A DNA stretch of 64,000 nucleotides from Muscardinus avellanarius (lineage: Eukaryota > Chordata > Mammalia > Rodentia > Gliridae). The position numbers were made by a program, and so were the translations under genes. The stretch covers positions 123,120,723 to 123,184,722 of the forward strand of contig OY726557.1 of assembly GCA_963383645.1 (NCBI GenBank), in the 5' to 3' direction. Positions 13,901 through 25,654 of the stretch are shown here, piece by piece (positions within the stretch are counted from its first letter, which is position 1; each line of letters begins with the position of its first letter). The notes under the pieces were generated by a model that saw only the letters and a program-made list of their open reading frames with translations, ran no database searches and was not told the origin of the DNA.

Positions 13901-16900
13901 GCCCTGTTTTCACAGAAAGAATAAATAATAGGGCTGGGGGTGTTGCTCGGAGGTAGAATGCCCCTGGGTTCCACCACAGTACCACAAAATAAATAAATAA
14001 ATAAATAAGATTTCACGTTTATAAATGAAAAGTCTCATTATTTCTCTAACAAAATAGTTCGTACGTACTTGATTCACATATGCTGAGTGGGTGGCTTCGT
14101 GTTGGAGCAGGGAAATTACATGTAGTACCAGATTCACCCTTGAGAGCTTATCATGCATTTAAATGTCACACATCAGATGATTCATAACAGAGAGAGACAA
14201 GAGGTCAGAGTCATTTGGGGACTGAACCTACATTCTACCTCTACCTCTGAGCTACATTCCCAGACCTTTTTATTTTAAAATAGGGTCTTGCTTAGTTGCT
14301 GATGCTGGCTCAAAACCTGTGCTCCTCCTGTCTCTGCCTCCCAAGTAGTGGGATTACAGGCTGCACCATTGTGTCTGGCTTCCAATATATTTTCTTAAAA
14401 GCTTAAAAAAAGTTCTATATACCTTTATTAGAACATTCATTTTTTCCAGCAACTGCTATATGATGAAAGGCCCAGTACTGATGGGGGCTTTCAATCAAGA
14501 CAGTGGGCAGCGAAATAAAATAATGAAATAAATGTTTAACACACTTGATAATTGTAAGAGTTAGAGTCAGGATGGGTTTTGAAGGAAAAGGTGAGATTGG
14601 CTGAAGAATTAGATGTTAGTGGTCCAAGAAAGGATGACTCCAGAATTTTCAGCCTGAGCATCTGGAAAAAGGCCTTGCCATTTATAGAAATGCGATGGAC
14701 TAGAAGGAGCTGGGTTTGGGGGACAATTGGGAGTTCAGTTTCAGATGTGTCTCAGGTGCCTTTGGAAATCCAACGTGAAGCGCCATAGGAAGTTTAAGTG
14801 TAATTTTGCCTTTTCTTAATTGAAGAAATGCAAAGTGTGAAGGCCTCTATTTTCCCTTTTTGAGTGTGTGGTGCTGGGGATCTAACTCAGAGGCATTCTA
14901 CCTCTGAGCTACAACCCCAGCCCTGTTTTATCCTTTATTTTGAAACAAGGTCTCACTAAGTTGAGGTGGGCCTCACAAAGTATCGGAGGTTGGCTGCGAA
15001 CCTGTGATCCTCTTGCCTCAGCCTCTCAGGTACTGGGACTACAAGTGTGCGCTATCATGCCCAGCTATTTTCACTTTTTAAAAATCTCTTTTCTTAGGAA
15101 ACAGTGAACTCTTCATAGTTGAGTGATGCCCTTCACAAGCTCATCTGCACACACATGTGTGTGCACATGGCTTCATGTTACTTGATACACATGCAAGCAC
15201 ACATGTGTAGCCTGTGCTGCCTGACATACCCACATGTGCATGTGAATGTGGCTTGTGTTAGTTGACACACATATATCTGTGTTTACAGTTTTGCATTACC
15301 TAATGTACACGTGCACTGCAGCCTTGTGTTACCTGACACACCCACACATGTGTATGTTACTTGACCTATAGACATACACCTGTGTACATGGCTTTGAGGT
15401 ACCTGACACACATGTATGTACATGTGTGTTCACAGCTTTGTGTCACCTAACACTCAGGGGCGCATGCAGCCTGTGTTACCTGACACACATGTATGTACAT
15501 GGTTCTATGTTACCTGATACTTTCTGTTAACACCAGGGCTACCTTCATGAAACAGGACCCTGTGGGGCTGAGATCTCCCCTCCCTCCCCCACACCCCTTG
15601 CCTGCTAGGTCTTGAAATCTCGTCCTCTTTTCTTTTCCCTTCCAGAATGAGACTGTCCTACACTATGACCTCAAATTCAACCTTCTTACTGGGTACCCCC
15701 AGCACCAGGGTCGGTTCCAGAACCGCGTAACCCTGGTGGGGAATGTGTTCCACAGTGATGGTTCCATCAAGCTGCAAAGAGTGAAGGAATCTGACGGAGG
15801 TCTCTACACCTGCAGCGTCCACCTGGGGCACCTGGTGTTCAGGAAAAAGGTGGCACTACGTGTGATCCTGGAGCCTCCAGGTATACCCATCTGTCCAGGG
15901 AGGGTTGAGGGACCTCAGCTGGTGGCTGGCCAGGGCTGAAATAAGTTGGAGAGGCTGCTAAGCTGCAGAATGGAAGGAGGCTTGCTCTGGGTACTGATCC
16001 TGCTCTGCTCTGCCTTGCCCTGTCTGAGAGTGAGGCCTCCTTCAGCCTAACTCCTCAGTACCTGGCTCACCTTGCCTGGTTCTGGCACTGTTGCTGGGCT
16101 CAGGAAAAGGGAGAAAATCATCTGTCCACTCTGCTTTGGCCAAACCCTCCCACTCATGGCCAGTGTAGTCTACTGCTGTGGTACTAGATCTCAGAGCTGG
16201 GCTGGAGTTGAGGCCCAAAGTCATTTTCACTTGGCTTCAGGGGAGTCACTATAAGCTCAGGAGTGGAAGGGACACTGACCCTGAGCTAGTGGGAGACAGC
16301 AAGGAAAAGAGCGAGCAGGAAGGTCCCAGTACCAAAAATGGAGCGGGTTCTGTATTCTGGCAGCAGTGTGCCTCTGGGTGGTGTGCAGAAGAAAGACTCA
16401 GCTGTGTTGACTGAGGAGGTCGATACGTGAGGGGTTGAAATTCAACCATAATGCAGCAGTCAGGATGTGGCCTGTGGATTTGTCTCTCAATAGGGTCTTC
16501 AGGGCTTGGCTGTGGTTGGCTGGGGGCGGGGGGAGGATGCAGAGGCTGAAGTCTATGAGCACTTTCCTGTTAATAGCAAGGGATCCCAGCTGGAGAGGGA
16601 AGCAGGACAGCCGGATTTGTTGAAGAACCATCATCTTCATGTACACTTCACTCTCAGGAGTCTTTGCTCCCTTTACGGGGGCTTCCTCACCTATGATCCC
16701 CTCCCCCACATCTGCATCTGCACCCACTCTCATCTCTACTGCCATCCTGCGGCAGATGAAGTCCCCTCCTGCCCTGGGCCACTGGGTGTCTGCTCAGGAG
16801 CTGCCTCCTCTCCTCCTCAGGAGCCTCAGCGTGGCCTCCTGGCTCTTACCTTCTGTTGCTTCTGTCATTCTGCGTATAAATGTGCCCAATCCTTTCTCTT

Positions 16901-19837
16901 ACCTGTGCTCTTTCTTCCTTCAGCTCTCATCCTGTGTCTTTGTTATCCTTAAAACTTTTTTTTTTTTTTGCAGCACTGGAGATTGAACCCAGGGCCATTC
17001 TACCTCTGAGCTACACCCCCAGTCCTATTGTTTATTCCTTATTTGGAAACAGGGTCTCACTGAGTTGCAGAGGGCCTCACTAAGTAGCTAATGCTCCCTG
17101 AAACTGTGATCCTCCTGTCTCCGCCTCCCAAGTACTGGCTCCTTAAAACAGTTCTATTGAGATATACTCTACTTACCATGCAGTTCACCCATCCAAACTA
17201 CATAGCTCAGTGGTTATGTATCATCAGAGCCATATGACCATCAATCCAGCAGTCAGTTGTGTTTTCTTAAAGCCACATAGTTTACTAACAGGTTGTGCTG
17301 GCTGTCCTACTGGCTCATCTCTATTAGCTGTGCCACATTCTGGCTCCCACTTCTATCTCTCTCTAGCCGTCCTCAGCCTGCTTTACCATAGTGGTACTGG
17401 ACACATGTGGGCATCTGCAGGAGCTTGCTTTCAGGATGTTCCACTGACCCCTAAATCTGTGGATGTTCAAGTTCCTTATCTAAAACATTGTAGTAGTTGG
17501 ATGTAACCTCCATGTATCTTTCTGGATACTCTAAATCATCTCTAGCTTACTTAAATACCCAATACTATGTAAATATTTGCTATACCATATTGTTTAGGGA
17601 ATAATGACAAGAAAAAAATCTGTACATGTTCAGTACACCTGTAATTTTTTCCCCAAGTATTTTCAGTCTGATGCTACTTGGTTGAACTCATGGATGGATA
17701 ACTCTGTATATGGAGGGCTGTATGTAGGTATAGGCATGTGTGATATGTTTGTATGTATCTACATATGTGTGCATATGCACACACATGTGTGTATATGTGT
17801 GCACATGTGTGTGTATACATATATCAACTTCTCCCAAATTTTTCAAAGATCCTTCAGATACAGTGTGTCCAGGTCTACCCCCGCCCCACGTCCTCCGTGG
17901 CCCATCTCCCCAGCCTCACTTAGTTCTACCCTGTCTACACATTTGTGTAACTGGATGCCTGGGGGGTATACTTGATCCTTTTCTTTCCTGTGGCCCCCAA
18001 TTTAAGTGGCCAACGAGTCCTGTCATTTTGTTGCTGACTTTTGAAGCTGTCCTCCTCCCAGTCCTCCTGTTAGTTCTCCTCCTTTTCCTCTGTCTTAGAC
18101 TGCGGGCTTGTAGCCACTCTGCCTATATTCTCAGCTAGAGCCATCTTTCTACATAAACCAAAACATTTTATGCCATTGCTTAGAATCTTACAGTGGTTGC
18201 TCCATTGTCTGGAGAAGAAAAGGCGGCCTTTTGGTTGAAAAGGTCCAGTTCCTTCCTGACTTGGACTAATTCCCTCTCCAGCCCATATCTGCAGCATAGC
18301 TTCATATGTAACCTTTGTGCCCTATTTGCTGAGCTATTCCAGTTCCTAAAAGCACTATCCTGTCAAGCTCCAGACCCCGTGCATAGCATCTTCTTCCCTC
18401 TGCCATTCCTCAGATTCTCTGCCAATTGGATGCTCCTTCAAGATCCAGATCAAATCCTTATCTTCTGCTCTGCATAGAATCGGGCACAGTTTTCTCTGAG
18501 CCCCTCCATACCCCACACAGACATCTGTCATAGCACTTTCAGCAGCCCATGGTTGTTGTTTACATGTCTTTCTTCCTCCTTGGAGGCAGGGACCATGCTC
18601 CATTTGTCTCTGTGGAACCCTCTGGGCCCAGTGATGTCTGGCACTGGGGGAGTGTTCACTGTTTGTATTTAGAAGGAATGAGTTTAGATGGGCAGGTCAG
18701 CCTCTGAGGACCCTATTTGGCATCATGACTACACAGCTGAATGCTGTAGCATGTATTCTTTTAAAAACAATCACTTTTCCATAGAAAACCCAGCAGCCTC
18801 TAAAGCCTGTCATGTCTAGACCACTCGGTAAACCAAATTTAAAATGGAATTGTTGATGTCAATGGAAATTTTACTATAGGCCAAGTTCTAGTCTTTTCTT
18901 CCACTCACCTGAATCTACATTTTAGGAGTAAGCAAGGGGATCCGACTTTGGTTCTCAATCTAACAGGAACAGTCTCCCTGGTGTCCAGATACTCTGGTGT
19001 CTTGCTGACCTGGCTGCTGCCACGTCGTCTGGAGCTGACGTGACTCTCTGCTCTCTTCTGGAACACTGAGACCCTCTTGCTGTGCTTCCCTTCCCAGCGA
19101 TGCCTAGATCAGAGTTCCTGGATGGGAATCAGCTGGTGATCATTGTGGGAATCGTGTGTGCCACTCTCCTGCTGCTCCCTGTTTCGATACTGATTGTGAA
19201 GAGGACCCACAGGAATAAGAGGTACAGGGCGCCCCACCCCTTGGGTTGGGGGCTGGGGCACAGGGCTGCTCTAACCCATAGTGGAAAAGTGGTGGCCCTG
19301 CTTGGGCCATGCTCACAGGAGCGGACATTTAAAAATGGGACCATCTTCACTGTCATGTTAGACACCATCGCAGGGAGCTCTGTTCTTTTGCCCATCCACC
19401 CTGGGAAAGACTTGGGAATCCCTAGGCCATTCTCATTTACTTTGACATTGCACAGAGATGACCATCTCCCCTACAGATGGAGCATCACTACGAAGATAAA
19501 TCCTAAACATAAACCTTATATTTATACTTATATAAATATAAGCCCAGAGTACTTGATTAGCATGCACAAGGCCTTGAGTTCAGTCCTCAGGACTGCAAAC
19601 GACAGCAACATAAAAGAATATAAATCTTATGCAAGAATGATAACAGCATCATTCTCTACCTGAGAGAAGGGATTTTTAATTAACCACAGTGTCTGTGCTG
19701 TGAAGCATCCTGAGAGTGGCCAGTGGATTTATTTAGGGGAGTCAGTTCTTATTCTGAGAGGATAGTTTTGAATAAATGAAATGACCCTGGGTTCTGAATG
19801 AATTTTTATTAAAATGTGGGGTCTTTTTTCTATTTGT

Positions 19838-19877
<40 letters not shown>

Positions 19878-22800
19878 ATTTTTTGATACTGGGTATTGAA
19901 CCCAGGGGTGTTCTACCTCTGAGCTACACCCCAGCCTTATGTTTTATTTATTTATTTTTATTTAGGTTCTGGGAGTCTTGCTAATTGTTGAGGCTGTCTA
20001 CAAACCTGCAATCCTCCTGTCTCAACCTTCCAAATACAGGGATTACAGGCAGGTACCACCATACCTGACTTGAAATGTATTATTATTATTATTATTATTT
20101 TTTTTTTTTTGGTGGTACTGGGGATGGGAACACTTCTACCTCTGGGCTATACTCCCAGACCTATATTTTATATTTTATTTGGAAACAGGGTCTCTTAAGC
20201 CAGAGAGGATGGCTTCGAACCTGCGTGATCCTCCTGTCTCAGCCTCCCAAGTGCGGGGATTACAAGCATGTGCCACCATGTGCAGCAAAATGTATTTTTA
20301 AAGGCCCAGATTTTATCAGTAGTTCTTACAAGGGATAAGAAATACCACAAGGCTACAGTTCCATTGGCCATTGGCAAGTCTGCATCCCTCAGTTTACCCA
20401 ACTATTGGCGAAGTATATTGGTAGGGAAAGTTGATTCTCTTGCTGAGATCGTATCTGTGGGAAAGAACCCCATGGAGACCATACAACGCTACCTTCCTGG
20501 CTCTGCCTTCCCTCTCTTCCCTTTCCTTCATTTTCTCTCCTCCCACTCCCTCGCCTCTATCTTGTCCCTCTCAATGCTGGGGACCAAACCCATACCTTTG
20601 CCATGCTAGGTGAGCATTCTATCACTGAGCGACTCCCAGCCCTGCATTGCTCCCTCTGGAGTGCCCTTTCTCAGGCAACGTGGGTTCTGCACAAAGTGCT
20701 GTGCCTCTAGGAATGCAGTCCCACTCCTCCTGTCTTGGAGTTTTTGTGACTCTGAGAGTCTTTTCTCTGGGCATGCTGAGAGCACAGAGATAAGAGCTGG
20801 ACAGCATGGATTCCACCACTAGCTTAATTCCCCTGCTGGGCCTTACCCTCCCGCCCCATGAAGGGCAGCATTTCCCTGTCTAGTAGTTTATTTTAAAAAA
20901 CATTTAGACCTCCATGCTGAGATTTGTGTATAAATGTGGCTACTTATAATTAAAAAACTAGACTCAGATAACTTTGTGTCAAGACTTCCGGGAAGATGGC
21001 GACCGAGAAAAGCGGGGCTTAAGAGCCCCGCTAACAACCAATCTCCATTACCACAAAATCAGCGCCTTTCATAGCTAGAAAACACCATAACCAGAGAAAC
21101 AAAAAAATCACCAGGCTCCAGAGAGAAAGTGGACTGAGAACAGAGCTCAGAGCCACAGAGGAGATACACTGGCCTCACGCCTGAGGACGTGGCAGCAGCG
21201 CCATACTGCCGGCAGCAGCGGCAAGTTCACCGGACGGCTACAGCAAGCCGAGGTGAGCCGCTGCGGAACAGCCAGGCAGGATTTCTCGCCGCAGGTAAAA
21301 TCTAAAGCTCCCAGTGGCTGAGCTCAGCACAAGCTACAGGGATTCAGAGTGGAAATCAAAACCAAGAAGAAATACACCAGCTTCACGGCTGAGGGCGTAG
21401 CAGCAGCGCCATATTGCCACCGGCGGCAGCAGCAGAGAATTCACCGAATCCAGTACAGCTACATCTGCGTACTCAAGAACAGTGAGTCAAATTGCGGGCC
21501 ACAGAGGAGAAATCCCAGTACTGTACTCCCTGGGACTTGACCCAGTGGGGGAGTGGCGGTAGCAGAGATATCACACCATAGGAGAATGTGCAACTTGGCA
21601 CCCCCCACAGTCTAAAGCAGCCTCTATCGACTCTCTGGGTCGGAGTCTCTGTGATACAACCCAGTAAAGGAGTAGTGGGGTCTGAGATACTACTGACTCG
21701 AGATCCAGAACACCTTAAGTGAAGTCATAGTGACCCAAGGGAAGAACCCAGAGAAGGCACAAACTTCTGAAATCATGGGAAAGAGGAATAATACTGGAGC
21801 AATGAATGCCCACAACCCCACAACATCAGAACCCGATAAAACAGAAAATCAGAGATTTCTAGAAGATCAAATCAGGAAAATAACTGTAGAAATAATAGAG
21901 GTGCTTCGAAAAGAACTCAGAGAGAGCCAAAAAGAGATAAAGGATGCAATTAATGAAGTAAAGGCCTCAATTCAAAGCACAAACAACCGATTAGACCACA
22001 TGGAGAGCAGAATCTCGCTCTTAGAAGTTGATCATTCCAAAAATGAATGCATAGTTTCTAATCTAGAAAAAAATATCTGACAGCAGGAATCTGATATTGA
22101 AGAAATATGGGCCCATTTTAAGAGAGCTAACCTAAGAATAATTGGAATAGAGGAGGGAAAAGAAAGTGAAACCAAAGGGATCAACAATCTCTTCAAGGAA
22201 GTAATAGCAGAAAATTTTCCAAACATAGAGCAAGAGGTTGATACACAGGTCCAGGAAACTTATAGAACTCCCTTTAGACAGGATCGGAGAAGAGGATCCC
22301 CATGCCACATAATTGTCAAAATGACTAATGTGGAAGCCAAGCAGAGAATCTTAAAGGCAACAAAAACAAAGGGCCAAGTGACATTCAGAGGCAAACCGAT
22401 TTGAATCACTCCAGACTTCCCAAACCAAGTCATGAGAGCCAGAAGGGCTTGGAGTAACATATTCCAAACTCTGAAAGAAAACAACTTCCAGTCAAAAATT
22501 TCCTACCCAGCAAAACTTTCTATCAAATTAGATGGAGAAATAAGAAGCTTCCATGACAAACAGAAACTGAAGGAATTTATGTCTTCAAAACCAGCACTAG
22601 AGAAAATACTCAAAGAGATTAACTACAAAGAAGAAATAGGTAACACACACCAGAACCAGAGAAACAAGAGTTTCCATCCAACAGACAACTAAGATTGGTT
22701 ATCTGTGGAGATTCATTATTTATGTTAGTCTTTTACCTATCTCTAAAGGGTATTGTTTGCCTTTATTGTTGTTAATTTTTAGGATTTCTAGTTGGAATAT

Positions 22801-24096
22801 TAATATACCTTCAGATATAGCATTTGGAAATATTTTATCCCATTCTATTAGTAACTGTTAACTCTGTTTACATTGTCTTTGGATATACAATATTTTTTTT
22901 ATTTTTTAGGGAGTTTGTATACTCTTCTGTTGCCTGTGCCATTGAAATCATATCCAAGAAATCACTGCCAATTTCAATGTTGTGAGGTTTTATGACCCAG
23001 ATTTTCTCCTAAAAGTTTATAGTCTTAAGATTTATATTTAGGTCTTTTATCTATTTTGAGTTAATATTTGTATATGGGATTAGGTAAGGGTCCAACTTTA
23101 TTCTTTTCCATGTAATTATTATGTTTCAACAATATTTAGTTAAAAGATTATTATTTCCACCACCAAATGTTCGTGGAAACCTTGTCAAAAATAACTTGAC
23201 AATATAGGGAAGAATTTAGCTCTAAGCTTTTATTTAACTCCAATGGTTTATATATCTGCCTTTAGAATAGTACTACACTGTTTCAATTATTGTAGCTTTA
23301 TATGGTTTGAAATCAGAAAATATATATCTTCTAGCTTTGTTCTTTTTCAAGATCGTTTTGGGTATCTAGAGTCCATATTCCATATTAGGATAGATTTTTT
23401 TTCTGAAAAATAAATATATAAATATATGATAGTTTCACCTAAAAATATAGAAAAAAATATTCTCTGGTAAGAAAGAAAGTAAAAAGAAATATTGAAATGT
23501 TATCTTTAAGTCATCAAAAGCTTGGTATCAGACAAATGAAACTGTTATGTGAGATTATCATTTTTAATTTTGGATAAATTGCTATAATACTAGATGTCAA
23601 CCACTAAGTCAAGCATGGGAAGGAGGGATGGGGAGGAATGGGGTGGGGATCGGGTGGGGGCTGACTGGGCGATGTGTGCATGTATGTCTACAAAAGTTTG
23701 TATCCCACTATGATGTATGAATACAGTGCACCAATAAAAAATAAAATAAAAAAAATAACTTTGTGTCAGTCACAAAGTTACTGGTTTAAACCAGAATGTA
23801 ATGACCTGGCATGACATCCAAGATAACTCAAATCAAATAGAATTCTTAGTATGATATTGATATGATATATAGCATGATGTTCTTTTTTTTTTTTTTTTTT
23901 TTTTTTTGCTGGTACTGGGGATTAAGCCCAGGGCCCTGAGCATACTATCTATGAAAGCTCTACCACTGAGCCACATCCCCAGCCTTTTTTATTCTTTTAT
24001 TTTGAGGCAGGGTTTTGCTAAGTTGTCTAGGCTAACCTTGAACCTGTAATTATGTCTTGGTCTTAGACATGTGTCACTATGCTGGGCTATATGATT

Positions 24097-24143
<47 letters not shown>

Positions 24144-25623
24144 TTTTTGGTGGTACTGCGGGTGGAACCTAGGGGCCTTCTACCTCCAGGCTATACTCCC
24201 AGACCTATTTTTTATTTTATTTGGAAACAGGGTCTCACTAAGTTGCTGAGAGCCTCACTAAGCAGCTGAGGCTGGCTTTGAACCTGCGTGATCCTCCTGT
24301 CTCAGCCTCCCAAGCGCGGGGATTACAAGTGTGTGCCACCACGCCTAGCTTTATGATTTTATTTTTATAAAAAGAAAGTAATATAATACTTAAGGACCAT
24401 GTATAGAAAATACTTTGTGTGAGTTTATTTGCACTGAGAGAGGTTTGGAAGGATAATTCTAAAATCTCAGCAGTGGCATTATATTTAAGATAAAGAAGGT
24501 GGTTCCTGTAGGAGTGAAGGGTTTACTGGGAACTTCAGCTTCCAACTGTCTACATTTCTGTGTTATTTGATTCATTTTATGCTGACAATATACAACTTTA
24601 TAATCAGAAAATATGATAAAATATTTCCACTTTGAGACAAAAACTGTGGCTTCTTTTCTAGATTATACCCTGATTTCTCTTCTCTTCCCTTCCTTTTTCT
24701 CTGCCTTGGTTCAAAACAAAAGAACAAAGTCCATTTGCAGGCAGATGCAAATGGTCAACAGATCAGAGGCTAAGGCTGGGACAGAGAAGGGCCAGGCTAG
24801 TGCCCAGTTTCAGGGTGTTACACAGGTAACTAGCGGGCTTGTCCTCCCTGAGAGGCTCAGAGCCCTCCCAACCGGTCCTGCTTTAGCATGTGCTGCCCCC
24901 TGCTGGTGTAGATGCCTCCACCTAAGTGCTCAGAAACATTAACAGGAGGATAAAGACCAATCCATCCTCTGCCTTTCTATTCATTCACTTAAAATTATAT
25001 CTCCTACCTTGGACAGAAAGTTGTAAGTTGTTAGGGTGATAATAAATAATTCAGAGCTGTTCTTTATCCTAAACTATTTCCAGAATGACTTTTTTTTCTC
25101 TGTTAGAAGAGATGCCCTAGCTGGGCCTGGTAGTACACACTTGAAATCCCAGTACTTGGGAGGCTGAGACAGGAGGATCACAGGTTCCAGGACAGCCTCA
25201 GAAAGTAATGAGACTCTCATTAACCTAGCGAGACCCTGTTTCAAAATAAAATAAAATATTTTTTTGCAGTACTGGGGATGGAACCCACAGGTTCTACCTC
25301 CAAGCTACACCCCCAGCCCTATTTTTTATTCTTTTATTTTGAAACTGGGTCTCACTGAGTTACAAAGGGCCTCACTAAGTAGCTGAGGCAAACCTTGATC
25401 TTCCTGTCTCAGCCTCCCAAATGCTGGGATCACAAGTGTGTGCCACCGAGCCTGGCAAATAAAATAAAATAAAATAAAACAGGGCTGGGGGTATAGCTTG
25501 CAGGTAGAATGCCTTTGGGTACCAAAAAACAAAACAAACAAGCAAAAAACTAAGAAGAAGGAGGAAATTCCCTAGCTGCATGAGTCTAGAGAGAATAGTT
25601 CTTTGGTTATGGTCTATCAGATG

Positions 25624-25654
<31 letters not shown>

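Larger units (their letters stand above)
20982..23754 (+). mobile_element. Chimeric half-L1 (HAL1-like) retrotransposon in JAML intron 6
   Basis: This unit of 2773 bp is flanked by perfect 14-bp target-site duplications. In order it has: an L1-type 5' end (GACTTCCGGGAAGATGGCGAC, with the AAGATGGCG YY1-like motif), a GC-rich 5' UTR with an internal ~208-bp repeat, an L1 ORF1-like frame (21775-22692), then an antisense segment of an old L1 ORF2 (about 22740-23395), then an L1-type 3' UTR with a G-rich run (23617-23665) and an A-rich tail. A sense-strand ORF2 is absent. The structure resembles half-L1 elements that keep ORF1 only and rely on ORF2 protein from other L1s. The antisense filler is unusual. 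Several copies sharing these joints would show a family; a single copy would point to rearrangement. Confidence 0.85.

Noticed and set aside
15148..15522. CRISPR-like array
   Set aside because: Units are imperfect, vary in length, have no unique spacers, and the host is a mammal. It is a minisatellite.
20570..20643. Possible tRNA gene
   Set aside because: It is a tRNA-derived ID monomer of the SINE type. There is no evidence of a foldable, intact tRNA.
22432..22692. A separate small host gene of 86 codons
   Set aside because: It is the C-terminal part of the L1 ORF1-like frame, in the same frame as the upstream segment.
24057..24269. Frame rich in YLFI repeats
   Set aside because: Translation of a TTTA tandem repeat and a SINE.
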